64,000 bases of DNA from Maribacter sp. GTDB lineage: Bacteria > Bacteroidota > Bacteroidia > Flavobacteriales > Flavobacteriaceae. The stretch spans positions 43,778 through 107,777 of the forward strand of contig JAHENB010000008.1 in the NCBI GenBank assembly GCA_024643345.1, written 5' to 3'. Below are positions 44,827-54,222 of the stretch, piece by piece. Within the stretch, counting starts at the first letter, position 1, and every line of letters starts with the position of its first letter. The notes beneath the pieces are model-generated. The model did not search any database and was not told where the DNA came from. It was given only the letters and a program-made list of their open reading frames with translations. The position numbers and the translations under genes were made by a program.

Positions 44827-45849
44827 ATGCTTCACTTGATCGACATCATCGAGGACTCAAAAATTCCCAAGTACAAACAGATCATCAATTCCATTTTTAC
44901 GGCCATAGAACATGGCGACATCAAAACTAACGACAAGTTGCCTTCGGTGAACGAGCTCTTGATCGAATTCGATATATCAAGGGATACCATTGTACGCGCC
45001 TATGACCATTTGAAGAAGATAGGGGTAATCGAATCAGTGCCAGGAAAGGGGTATTACATCAAAAAAGACGATCTGGTTTTAAAGGCCAAGGTATTTTTAC
45101 TGTTCAATAAGCTCAGTGCGCATAAAAAAATCATCTATGACGCCTTTGCCAAAGAACTAGGGGACAAAGCAACCATCGACTTTTTTATTTACGAGAACAA
45201 TTACCGGCAATTCAAACATCTTCTCGAAGCGAGCAGATCAAGGGATTATACCCATTATGCGATCATCTGTCATTTTGAGGAAGGCGGGGACGATCTCATC
45301 TCCTTCGTCAAAAAACACATCCCCCTTGAAAAATTGATCATTCTCGATAAAAAAGTAGAGCAATTGGGATCTAAGGTGGCCTCGGTACATCAGGATTTTG
45401 AGAAGGATATTTATTCCGCACTGGTGGATCTAAATCCCCAATTGAAAAAGTATGCCCAATTAAAATTGTTGCTGCGCCAAAGAACCTATCATCCCAATGA
45501 AATAAAAAAGGGATTTGTAAAATTCTGTACAGAGTATGCCTATGATTTCAATATTGTCGATGATATTGAAAAGGAAAAAATCGAAAATCATACGGTCTAT
45601 ATCAATTTAATGGAAAATGATCTGGTCACGCTGATCAAAAAAATAAAGGAAACCCAATTCACCTTGGGCAAGGACGTCGGGATCATTTCTTATAATGATA
45701 CCCCCTTGAAGGAAATATTACGCGATGGCATTACGGTCATCTCCACCGACTTTGAACAGCTGGGCAAGCAGGCCGCCGAACTGATCTTGAAAAATGAAAA
45801 ACATCAATTTGAGAATCCGTTTTACGTGATTCCCAGAAAGTCGCTATAG
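44827..45849 (+). CDS. GntR-type regulator with LacI-like sensor domain
   Basis: A 340-aa transcription factor. The N-terminal winged helix (about residues 10-75; YKQIINSIFTAIEHGDIKTNDKLPSVNELLIEFDISRDTIVRAYDHL) is of the GntR class. It is followed by a periplasmic-binding-protein-like effector domain (about 80-335; GIISYNDTPLKEIL, ELILKNEKHQFENPFYVIPRKS). This pairing is common in Bacteroidota sugar regulators. The ATG at 44827 fits the family better than an upstream in-frame start. It sits directly in front of the GH106/rhamnose operon, so L-rhamnose or a derivative is the likely effector. Whether it binds the AACAGTA repeats or the palindrome at 44795 is not clear. Confidence 0.85.
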   Translation: MLHLIDIIEDSKIPKYKQIINSIFTAIEHGDIKTNDKLPSVNELLIEFDISRDTIVRAYDHLKKIGVIESVPGKGYYIKKDDLVLKAKVFLLFNKLSAHKKIIYDAFAKELGDKATIDFFIYENNYRQFKHLLEASRSRDYTHYAIICHFEEGGDDLISFVKKHIPLEKLIILDKKVEQLGSKVASVHQDFEKDIYSALVDLNPQLKKYAQLKLLLRQRTYHPNEIKKGFVKFCTEYAYDFNIVDDIEKEKIENHTVYINLMENDLVTLIKKIKETQFTLGKDVGIISYNDTPLKEILRDGITVISTDFEQLGKQAAELILKNEKHQFENPFYVIPRKSL

Positions 45850-45908
45850 TAACTTATTCTGTGATGGCAATCATTGCTCCAGAGTAGCGATTTTATAATT
45901 CGAAGCAG

Positions 45909-45924
45909 AACAGTATGGAACAGT
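45909..45924 (+). promoter_or_regulatory. Candidate rhamnose operator, site 3 (GH106/rhamnose operon)
   Basis: AACAGTA-TG-GAACAGT matches site 1 at every fixed position. With the base before it (G), both half-sites read GAACAGT, 10 bp apart. Eighteen nt downstream lies TAATATTA, in the place of a -7 box; a second candidate, TACCTTCG, is at 45949. The gene starts at 45970. Confidence 0.6.
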
Positions 45925-45969
45925 TACGCCCCAAAAAGTAACTAATATTACCTTCGAGAACACTAAAAA

Positions 45970-48900
45970 ATGAAAAAGCGAATATTTACTAGCCTTCCGA
46001 TCATACTGCTTTTGTTTATAAACCTGAATTGCACTGATCGCCCTACGGCCCCGAAAGTTGACCAACAAGCCTTGCGAGAGGGTTTCCAAAACCCGCCCAA
46101 CGAGGCCAAACCACGTGTATGGTGGCATTGGATGAACGGCAATATCACTAAAAAAGGCATCCGTAAAGATTTGGAATGGATGCACCGAACGGGTATCGGG
46201 GGGTTCCAGAACTTTGATGCCAACCTATTTACACCGGTTGTAGTCGAAAAGAAGTTGGTCTTTATGGATCCCGATTGGAAGGGGGCCTTCAAGTTTACCA
46301 CCGATCTCGCCGACAGCCTTTCGCTTGAAATGGCCATTGCAGGTTCTCCCGGTTGGAGCGTAACGGGAGGCCCATGGGTGGAACCCAAGGATGGCATGAA
46401 AAAATATGTATGGTCTGAACTGGTGATCGAAGGTGGGCAAACTTTTAATGGGTCCTTGCCGGCACCCCCTCACGAAACAGGGGCCTTTCAGAATGTGGCT
46501 CCGGAAGCGGGCATCGGTATGCAGGACGCCCCACGTGAATTGCCCGAGTTTTACAATGATGCTGCCGTTGTGGCCTTTAAACTGGAGCAAACGCCAGCCA
46601 CCTTGACCAATTTGAAGCCCAAGATAACGGCATCTGCAGGCCAATTCGATGTGGAGGGCCTAACCGATGGAGACCTTCACAAAAGTAACTATCTGCCCCC
46701 CTCGGGTGTTGGGGAAGACATGTGGATCCAATATGAATTTAGTGTCCCGCAGACCTTTAGCGCCTATTCGGTAACCGGGGCCTATCACAATGCCCTGGAG
46801 CAATTTAATGGCAGTCCCGATAACAGAACGCTTTTGGTGGGCGATGACGGCCAAAATTTCAAAAAGGTTGCGGATATTCCGGGAACCCTGGTGCCTCAAA
46901 CAACGGGCTCATTCCCGGAAACGACCGCTAAATATTGGCGTTTTGCCATTGAAACGTTGCCTCCGGCCCCCTCTGGTATAGCCGCCATGTTCGGCGCACC
47001 GGCACCTACCGAACCCGACGGGATACAGGTTGCCGAATTCAATCTTTTTTCAACGCCCCGCGTAGCCCTTTTTGAACAAAAAGCCGGTTTTGCGGCTTGG
47101 CAGGAAAAACCCCTGGCAACTTCAGGGAATCCGACCAAAGGGGTATCTCTTGAAAATGTCATCGACCTGACCGATAAAATGGATGCCAATGGTAACTTAC
47201 AATGGGAAGTGCCCGCTGGAAGTTGGAAAATAATCCGTCTGGGGTACAGCCTGACCGGTCGGGAGAACCATCCCGCTTCCCCGGAAGCAACTGGGTTGGA
47301 AGTGGACAAATTGGACGAAGATGCTGTTCGCAAATATATCAATACCTATTTGGATATGTACAAGGATGCCACTGGCGGCCGTATGGGTGCCGAAGGATTG
47401 GGTTTTGTGATATTGGATAGCTATGAGGCCGGCCATATGAACTGGACCCACGATATGTTCAATGAATTTTACAACCGCAGAGGGTACGATATGACGCCCT
47501 GGATTCCGGTGTTGGCAGGCTATATTGTTAGCGATTTGAACCGGTCAGAGAAGTTCCTATGGGATTTTCGTAAAACCATCGGGGAAATGATCGCCGAAAA
47601 CCATTATGACATCATTGGGGAAGAACTGCACAAAAGGGGCATGAAACGTTATACAGAATCGCACGAGGGCGGCCGTATTTATTTGGCCGACGGTATGGAC
47701 GTGAAACGTAATGCCGACATCCCCATGTCGGCCATGTGGACCCCCGGTAGCCTTGCGGGTGGCAGCGACGAAGAAGTCCGCAGCGAAGCCGATATCCGCG
47801 AAGCGGCCTCCGTGGCCAATATTTATGGAAAACCTTTTGTGGCGGCCGAATCCATGACCTCCATTCAGAATGCTTTTTCATGGCATCCCGAAAAATTGAA
47901 ACGCACCGCCGATATGGAACTGGCCTCCGGCCTTAATCGTTTTGTCATCCACACCTCGGTTCACCAACCCTTAGATGATAAAATGCCCGGTTTTTCCCTT
48001 GGGCCCTTCGGCCAATATTTTACTCGCCAGGAAACATGGTCCGGCGCAGGAGCCAAAGCATGGATAGACTATCTAAGTCGTAGTTCGTATATGTTGCAAC
48101 AGGGACAAAACGTGGCAGATGTTCTTTACTACTATGGAGAAAACACGAACATCACCTTGGTTTCCAAAGACAGCCTACCCGCGCTTCCAAAAGGGCTGGA
48201 ATTCGATTATGTAAATGCCTCTATATTGAAAGAAGATATCAGTGCCAAAGATGGAAAAATGATAGCTCCTAGCGGTACTGTGTACAAAGTATTGGTATTG
48301 GATAACTCCGCCAGACAGATGACCTTGGGAGTATTGAAAAAAATCAAACAACTACAAGATGCCGGGGTTCCTGTGGTGGGTACAAGACCCGAAACATCCC
48401 CAAGTCAAAGTGACGATTCCATAGCGTTTTCAAAATTAGCGCAGGAAGTGGCCTCAAAAATGACCAGCTTTGACCAACTAAATCTTGATCCAGATGTTCT
48501 TATTGCCAATTCCGACCATAAAATATTGTCCAGACATCGAAATATTGGCGATGAACAAGAGATCTATTGGTTGGACAATCGTTCGGTCGATCCGACCTCA
48601 CTGGTCGCCAATTTTAGGGTAAACGGTAAAAAACCGGAACTTTGGGACCCCATCACGGGAGCGGTCAAAGAGGTTTCCTATAAAATGGAAAATGGGCGGA
48701 CGCTGGTTGACCTGAACCTCGATTCTTGGGGTACCGCTTTTGTGGTATTTTTAGAGGACACCAAAAAGCAAATGTACACCGTTCCCAACATTAGGGAAAC
48801 GCAAATTGCGGAATTGACCGGGCCATGGACCGTACAATTCCAAGAAAACAGAAACGCTCCGGATCGGATCGTACTAGACTCTTTGATGTCTTTGACCGAA

Positions 48901-49290
48901 CATAACAATGATGGCGTCAAATATTTTTCCGGTACGGCAACCTACTCTAAAAAGTTTTCCGCGCCAGAGAAAAAAGAAATAGATAAGATGGTAATCGATT
49001 TGGGGGAAGTCAATAATTTGGCCGAAGTTTTCCTCAATGGGAAATCACAGGGTGTGGTTTGGAAAACGCCCTTTAAATTGACCCTTAAAAACGATGATCT
49101 AAAAATTGGCGAAAACCTTCTGGAAGTAAAAGTGACCAATACCTGGGTCAACCGCTTGATCGGAGATGCCCAACCAGAGGTCAATGAAAAAATTACGTTT
49201 ACAACCATGCCTTTTTATAGGGCAGATTCCCCTTTATTGCCCTCTGGGCTATTGGGGCCGGTAAAACTACTAACAGTTATCATCGAATAA
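45970..49290 (+). CDS. Alpha-L-rhamnosidase, GH106-like, lipoprotein
   Basis: A 1106-aa exported enzyme with a lipoprotein signal (LFINLNC, Cys near residue 19). The start of the body, FQNPPNEAKPRVWWHWMNGN, followed by DLEWMHRTGIGGFQNFDAN, is typical of GH106, an inverting rhamnosidase family with a TIM barrel. A carboxylate-rich stretch ESHEGGRIYLADGMD (about residue 560) belongs to the catalytic region. A discoidin-like insert is suggested around residues 215-360, and the C-terminus (VIDLGEVNNLAEVFLNGKSQGVVWKTPF) is a GH2-like sugar-binding domain. It is the first gene of the rhamnose operon, so its product goes straight to the downstream enzymes. Confidence 0.88.
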   Translation: MKKRIFTSLPIILLLFINLNCTDRPTAPKVDQQALREGFQNPPNEAKPRVWWHWMNGNITKKGIRKDLEWMHRTGIGGFQNFDANLFTPVVVEKKLVFMDPDWKGAFKFTTDLADSLSLEMAIAGSPGWSVTGGPWVEPKDGMKKYVWSELVIEGGQTFNGSLPAPPHETGAFQNVAPEAGIGMQDAPRELPEFYNDAAVVAFKLEQTPATLTNLKPKITASAGQFDVEGLTDGDLHKSNYLPPSGVGEDMWIQYEFSVPQTFSAYSVTGAYHNALEQFNGSPDNRTLLVGDDGQNFKKVADIPGTLVPQTTGSFPETTAKYWRFAIETLPPAPSGIAAMFGAPAPTEPDGIQVAEFNLFSTPRVALFEQKAGFAAWQEKPLATSGNPTKGVSLENVIDLTDKMDANGNLQWEVPAGSWKIIRLGYSLTGRENHPASPEATGLEVDKLDEDAVRKYINTYLDMYKDATGGRMGAEGLGFVILDSYEAGHMNWTHDMFNEFYNRRGYDMTPWIPVLAGYIVSDLNRSEKFLWDFRKTIGEMIAENHYDIIGEELHKRGMKRYTESHEGGRIYLADGMDVKRNADIPMSAMWTPGSLAGGSDEEVRSEADIREAASVANIYGKPFVAAESMTSIQNAFSWHPEKLKRTADMELASGLNRFVIHTSVHQPLDDKMPGFSLGPFGQYFTRQETWSGAGAKAWIDYLSRSSYMLQQGQNVADVLYYYGENTNITLVSKDSLPALPKGLEFDYVNASILKEDISAKDGKMIAPSGTVYKVLVLDNSARQMTLGVLKKIKQLQDAGVPVVGTRPETSPSQSDDSIAFSKLAQEVASKMTSFDQLNLDPDVLIANSDHKILSRHRNIGDEQEIYWLDNRSVDPTSLVANFRVNGKKPELWDPITGAVKEVSYKMENGRTLVDLNLDSWGTAFVVFLEDTKKQMYTVPNIRETQIAELTGPWTVQFQENRNAPDRIVLDSLMSLTEHNNDGVKYFSGTATYSKKFSAPEKKEIDKMVIDLGEVNNLAEVFLNGKSQGVVWKTPFKLTLKNDDLKIGENLLEVKVTNTWVNRLIGDAQPEVNEKITFTTMPFYRADSPLLPSGLLGPVKLLTVIIE

Positions 49291-49326
49291 TTCGAAGAGC
49301 CTTTATCCAATTAAATATTGCATCCA

Positions 49327-51432
49327 ATGAGCACATGGACAAAAGAATTTAAACACGTAGATTACTTGTGGGACGAGCGAAAAGCAGCTGCTTTTGCCGA
49401 TGATCAAGTGGGCCTATTTTTATACCGCTCCAATATTTTGGGAAGCGACCTTCGCATCACGAACTATGGTGGCGGCAACACCAGTTGCAAGACCATCGAA
49501 AAAGACCCACTGACCAACCAAGAAGTCGAGGTCATGTGGATCAAAGGTTCCGGGGGCGATATCGGCACCTTGACCAAGGCGGGAATCGCCGGCCTGTATA
49601 CAGAACGGTTGCGAAACCTGAAGAATGTCTATGGCGGACTTTCAGATGAAGACCGCATGGTAGGACTTTTCGACCACTGCATCTATGATCTCGACAGTAA
49701 GGCGCCCTCCATTGATACGCCGTTGCACGGTTTACTGCCTTTCAAACATATCGATCACCTGCATCCCGATGCATTGATAGCCGTCGCCGCCGCAAAGGAC
49801 AGTGAAAAGGTGACCCGAGAGATATGGGGCGATACCATGGGCTGGGTGCCTTGGCAACGGCCCGGTTTCGATCTGGGCCTCCAATTGGAAAAATGCCTCA
49901 ACGATAATCCCGGCATCCGTGGAATCGTTTTGGGCAGTCACGGGCTCTTTACTTGGGGCGATACCTCCTACGATTGTTATATGAACAGTTTGGAAGTTAT
50001 TGAAATGGCCTCGGCGTACATCGAAAAAAAGATCAAGGCAAAGGGAAGCGTTTTTGGAGGGCAAAGAGTACAGTCCCTTCCGAAAGATGAACGCAAGGTA
50101 AAAGCCGCAAAATTAATGCCTTTGCTGCGCGGGCTATGTTCTTCAGAAGCACGAATGATCGGTCATTTTACGGATACCGATGTGGTCATGGAGTACATCA
50201 ACAGCAACGATCTGAAGCGCTTGGCACCTATGGGCACTTCCTGTCCCGACCACTTCTTAAGGACTAAAATCCAACCCCTGGTATTGGATCTGGATACCCA
50301 TGAGGATTTACAGGATTCCAAAGCGGTTCTGAAAAAACTAGAGCCCGCTTTTGCAGCCTACCGAAAAGAGTATAGTCACTACTACGATACCTGTAAAAAG
50401 GCCAATAGTCCTGGGATGCGGGATCCCAATCCGGTCATCATCATTTACCCCGGAGTGGGCATGTTCAGCTTTGCCAAGAACAAGCAGACCACCAGGGTGG
50501 CAAGCGAGTTTTACATCAACGCCATCAATGTAATGCGCGGTGCCGAGGCCATAACCGAATATACTTCCTTGCCCAGACAGGAAGCTTTTGATATTGAATA
50601 TTGGTTGTTGGAGGAGGCAAAACTCCAACGCATGCCAAAGGAAAAACCCCTCTCAAGAAAAGTTGCCTTGGTAACCGGGGCAGGAGGCGGCATTGGCAAG
50701 GCCATTGCCGATAAATTGGCCGCGGAAGGCGCCAACGTGGTATTGACCGATATTGCCGAAGATCGATTGAAAGAAGCGGTCGATACCTATGCCAGGGATA
50801 CGGCAAGTTATGCGGTTTGTGATGTCACCGAGAGCGGATCCATTGCAGAAGCTTATAAAAATGCCTGTTTGGAATTCGGAGGCGTCGATATCGTGGTCCA
50901 CAGTGCAGGCTTGGCCATCTCCAAGCCCTTGGAGGAGACCACCGAAAAAGATTGGGACATCCTTCAAAATGTATTGGTCAAAGGACAGTTTGAACTGGCC
51001 AAACAGGCCGTGGCCATCATGCGGGCCCAGGGCCTCGGGGGCGATATCATCAGTATCGCAAGCAAGAACGGACTGGTCTCCGGCCCTAACAATGTGGGTT
51101 ATGGGACTGCCAAGGCAGCACAACAGCACATGGCCCGATTGTTGGCCGCCGAATTGGGTGCAGATAAAATTCGGGTAAACACCGTCAATCCCGATGGGGT
51201 CATCGTGGGCAGCAAGATTTGGGAAGGTGCATGGGCCGAAGGCCGTGCCAAGGCCTATGGCATCACCGTTGAAGAATTGCCCGCCCATTATGCCAAAAGG
51301 AATCTGTTGAACGAAATCATTTATCCCGAAGATATTGCCAATGGGGTATTTGCCTTGGTAGGGCTTTTGGAAAAGACCACTGGGAATATCATCAATGTTG
51401 ATGGTGGCATGGCCAATGCATTTGTGCGGTAA
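49327..51432 (+). CDS. rhaEW: Bifunctional rhamnulose-1-phosphate aldolase / lactaldehyde dehydrogenase
   Basis: A 701-aa cytoplasmic fusion. The N-terminal class II aldolase domain (about residues 25-420; NYGGGNTSCKT, then the likely metal-binding HGLLPFKHIDHLHPD and GSHGLFTWG) splits L-rhamnulose 1-phosphate into DHAP and L-lactaldehyde. The C-terminal SDR domain (about 437-701; VTGAGGGIGKAIA, catalytic YGTAK) is known in RhaEW proteins to oxidise lactaldehyde to lactate. I use ATG at 49327; a TTG nine bases upstream also keeps frame. It lies 36 nt after GH106 and 72 nt before the isomerase. With the isomerase and kinase it completes rhamnose breakdown. Confidence 0.92.
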   Translation: MSTWTKEFKHVDYLWDERKAAAFADDQVGLFLYRSNILGSDLRITNYGGGNTSCKTIEKDPLTNQEVEVMWIKGSGGDIGTLTKAGIAGLYTERLRNLKNVYGGLSDEDRMVGLFDHCIYDLDSKAPSIDTPLHGLLPFKHIDHLHPDALIAVAAAKDSEKVTREIWGDTMGWVPWQRPGFDLGLQLEKCLNDNPGIRGIVLGSHGLFTWGDTSYDCYMNSLEVIEMASAYIEKKIKAKGSVFGGQRVQSLPKDERKVKAAKLMPLLRGLCSSEARMIGHFTDTDVVMEYINSNDLKRLAPMGTSCPDHFLRTKIQPLVLDLDTHEDLQDSKAVLKKLEPAFAAYRKEYSHYYDTCKKANSPGMRDPNPVIIIYPGVGMFSFAKNKQTTRVASEFYINAINVMRGAEAITEYTSLPRQEAFDIEYWLLEEAKLQRMPKEKPLSRKVALVTGAGGGIGKAIADKLAAEGANVVLTDIAEDRLKEAVDTYARDTASYAVCDVTESGSIAEAYKNACLEFGGVDIVVHSAGLAISKPLEETTEKDWDILQNVLVKGQFELAKQAVAIMRAQGLGGDIISIASKNGLVSGPNNVGYGTAKAAQQHMARLLAAELGADKIRVNTVNPDGVIVGSKIWEGAWAEGRAKAYGITVEELPAHYAKRNLLNEIIYPEDIANGVFALVGLLEKTTGNIINVDGGMANAFVR

Positions 51433-51504
51433 TTATCGTAAGTTAGTCTGAAAGTCATCCCGCAAGTCGATCAGACCTAAAGGTGTTTTCTTTAAAAAGT
51501 CGCA

Positions 51505-52785
51505 ATGAAACTGAAAAAAGAGCATATTCAGGATAGTAATAAGAAAGGAGTCTCTATCCATGGGGAAGAATTCGATTTCCTATCGAACCAGTTGACAAAA
51601 CATGGCGTTGATGTTCCCAAACTTGTTCAAAAACTGGCCGATTTTCAAGTGGCTATCCCGAGTTGGGCCTTGGGAGCGGGCGGGACGCGATTTGGCAGGT
51701 TTTCCTTTTATGGAGAACCTGCAAGTTTGGAACAGAAAATAGAAGATGTGGGACTATTGCATGCCCTAACGAAGACCGCAGGGGCCATATCATTGCACAT
51801 TCCCTGGGATATTCCAGAAGATTATGGTGCCATAAGACAACTGGCGACCGCCAACGAATTGATTTTTGATGCCGTTAACTCCAATACCTTCCAAGACCAA
51901 AAAAATGCTGAGCAAAGTTATCGGTACGGTTCGTTATCCAACCGAAGCAAAGTGGTCCGTGAACAGGCCATACAGCATAATATAGATGTTATCGGGATCG
52001 GGGAAAAACTTGGTTCCAAAAGCTTAACGGTATGGTTGGCCGATGGTGCCAATTTTCCGGGGCAGCATAATTTTCAAACGGCCCTTTTGAATACGGAAAA
52101 CAGTCTAAAGGAGATTTATGCCGCCCTTCCCGACGATTGGAAACTCTTCATAGAATACAAGCCCTACGAACCCAATTTTTACAGTACGGTGATCCAGGAT
52201 TGGGGCACTTCCTTTATGTTGGCCAATGCCTGTGGCGAAAAGGCGTACACCTTGGTGGATCTGGGCCATCATTTGCCCAACACCAATATTGAACAAATCG
52301 TTTCCACCTTGATGCTAAAAGGCAAATTGGGCGGATTCCATTTTAACGACAGTAAATATGGGGATGATGACAGTACGGTCGGGAGTGTTAAACCCTATGC
52401 CCTCTTTTTGATCTTTAACGAGCTGGTGTACGGAATGGAGCACAATCCCCAAAACCCATATCCCGCTTGGATGATCGATGCCAGCCATAACATCAAAGAT
52501 CCCATGGAAGATTTGATGCAATCCTTGGAAGCCATACAGGAAGCCTATGCAAAGGCACTATTGATAGACCAAGCCGAATTGATGGCGGCGCAGCGGGAAA
52601 ACGATGTGGTGCTTTGCCAAGAAATCCTCCAGAATGCATATCGTACCGATGTTAGACCGCTCGTGCGGCAGGCCAGGTTGCTAAAAGGCGGGGCTTTGAA
52701 TCCTTTGATGGCCTATCGGTCGCTTCAAGTGCGTGAGGCTTTGATCAAAGAACGGGGCAAACATTCCATCGCCACTGGACTTTAA
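51505..52785 (+). CDS. rhaI: L-rhamnose isomerase, RhaI type
   Basis: A 426-aa xylose-isomerase-like TIM-barrel protein that interconverts L-rhamnose and L-rhamnulose with a divalent metal. Stretches typical of the RhaI group are SWALGAGGTRFGRF, HIPWDIPEDYGA, LWLADGANFPGQ-like (WLADGANFPGQHNF), FIEYKPYEPNFYST, GGFHFNDSKYGDDD and MIDASHNIKDPMEDL. The metal ligands are expected among the E, H and D of these motifs. It sits between the aldolase fusion and the kinase, 10 nt from the latter. It is the non-RhaA type common in Bacteroidota, Firmicutes and Alphaproteobacteria. Confidence 0.9.
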   Translation: MKLKKEHIQDSNKKGVSIHGEEFDFLSNQLTKHGVDVPKLVQKLADFQVAIPSWALGAGGTRFGRFSFYGEPASLEQKIEDVGLLHALTKTAGAISLHIPWDIPEDYGAIRQLATANELIFDAVNSNTFQDQKNAEQSYRYGSLSNRSKVVREQAIQHNIDVIGIGEKLGSKSLTVWLADGANFPGQHNFQTALLNTENSLKEIYAALPDDWKLFIEYKPYEPNFYSTVIQDWGTSFMLANACGEKAYTLVDLGHHLPNTNIEQIVSTLMLKGKLGGFHFNDSKYGDDDSTVGSVKPYALFLIFNELVYGMEHNPQNPYPAWMIDASHNIKDPMEDLMQSLEAIQEAYAKALLIDQAELMAAQRENDVVLCQEILQNAYRTDVRPLVRQARLLKGGALNPLMAYRSLQVREALIKERGKHSIATGL

Positions 52786-52795
52786 GTGGGAGCTG

Positions 52796-54169
52796 ATGAA
52801 AGAGGTAACGGCCATATTCGATATCGGTAAAACAAACAAAAAGTTCTTCCTTTTTGACCGTGATTATCGGCAAGTATATCGGGAATACGTCCGTTTTGAG
52901 GAAATCGCCGATGAGAATGGTTTTCCAGCAGAAAATCTTCAAGCGATGGAAACTTGGTGCAAGGAAGTTCTTGACCGGATGCTGAATTCTTCCGATTATA
53001 GCATTCAAGCGGTCAACTTTTCCTGTTATGGCGCCAGTCTGGTCCATATTGATGAAAACGGCAAGGTGCTTACGCCCATGTACAATTATATGAAGCCCCT
53101 GAATGATGAAATCTACAAGTCCTTTTACGACAAGTATGGTCCTGAAATAGAGCTTTCAAGGGCAACGGGAACCCCAAAATTGGGCATGCTAAGTACTGGG
53201 ATGCACTTGTTTTGGTTGAAATATACCAAGCCCGAAATTTTCAAAAAAATCAACTTTTCATTGCATTTGCCACAATACCTGAGTTATTTATTCACCGGGA
53301 TTCCGGTAAGCGAATACACGAGTATTGGATGTCATACGATGCTTTGGGATTATAATAAAAAGGACTATCACGATTGGGTCTATCAGGAAGGAATCGATAA
53401 AATATTGCCGCCCATAGCCGATACGGAAAAAACCGTTCCTACGGTTTATAAGGGCATAAATCTCCAGATCGGAATAGGCATCCATGATAGTTCCTCTGCT
53501 TTGCTGCCCTATGTTCGAAGCGTGAAAAAGACCTTTCTCTTGGTCTCGACAGGTACCTGGAGCATTTCGATCAACCCCTTTGTAAATGGCTTGCTGACCA
53601 AGGAAGATATCAAAAAAGAAAGCCTTTTTAACATGCGGATCAACGGAAGCCCGGTAAAAGTATCCCGCCTGTTCCTTGGCAACGAATATAGGTTGCAGGT
53701 CAAGGCTTTATCGGCTTACTACGAAGTGCCGGATGACCATCACAAGAAAATGAAGTTTAGCGGACATATCTTTTCCGAAATCAATAAAAACTTCCGATAC
53801 ATGTTCAAATGGATGAGTATTCGGGATAGAAACATGCCTTCGGAAACTGAAATGCCTTACGAGGAATTCAAATATGCCTACCACCAACTGATGTTGGAAC
53901 TGGTATTACTGCAAGTCGCTAGCATCAAATCGGCCATTGGCAGTACGCCTATCGAACGACTCTTTATCGATGGCGGTTTCAGCGACAATGAAGTATACCT
54001 TCAACTCTTATCCCATCATTTCCCAAAATTGAAACTGAAGACCACCGATTCCTCATTGGGTTCGGCCTTGGGTGCGGCGATCGTTATATCAAATGCTGAA
54101 CTGAAGCCTAAATTCCTTAAGCGGAACTACGCCCTGAAAAAACACATTCCATTCGTCCTGAAAAAATGA
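52796..54169 (+). CDS. rhaB: L-rhamnulokinase (FGGY family)
   Basis: A 457-aa sugar kinase that phosphorylates L-rhamnulose at C1. The N-terminal phosphate loop reads AIFDIGKTNKKFFLFD, and the ATP-domain stretches are STGTWSISINPF and LFIDGGFSDNEVYLQLL. The length and order agree with FGGY kinases; the operon between rhamnose isomerase and the permease gives the substrate. Start at 52796 lies 10 nt after the isomerase stop. It is somewhat divergent from E. coli RhaB, as usual for Bacteroidota. Confidence 0.87.
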   Translation: MKEVTAIFDIGKTNKKFFLFDRDYRQVYREYVRFEEIADENGFPAENLQAMETWCKEVLDRMLNSSDYSIQAVNFSCYGASLVHIDENGKVLTPMYNYMKPLNDEIYKSFYDKYGPEIELSRATGTPKLGMLSTGMHLFWLKYTKPEIFKKINFSLHLPQYLSYLFTGIPVSEYTSIGCHTMLWDYNKKDYHDWVYQEGIDKILPPIADTEKTVPTVYKGINLQIGIGIHDSSSALLPYVRSVKKTFLLVSTGTWSISINPFVNGLLTKEDIKKESLFNMRINGSPVKVSRLFLGNEYRLQVKALSAYYEVPDDHHKKMKFSGHIFSEINKNFRYMFKWMSIRDRNMPSETEMPYEEFKYAYHQLMLELVLLQVASIKSAIGSTPIERLFIDGGFSDNEVYLQLLSHHFPKLKLKTTDSSLGSALGAAIVISNAELKPKFLKRNYALKKHIPFVLKK

Positions 54170-54222
54170 AGCCTTTAATAGATCATCTCAAAAACCCAAC
54201 CTAACCAAACCATACACAAACC

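Noticed and set aside
50653..51288. 211-codon minus-strand frame inside the aldolase/dehydrogenase gene
   Set aside because: It mirrors the SDR domain codons and has no independent family pattern.
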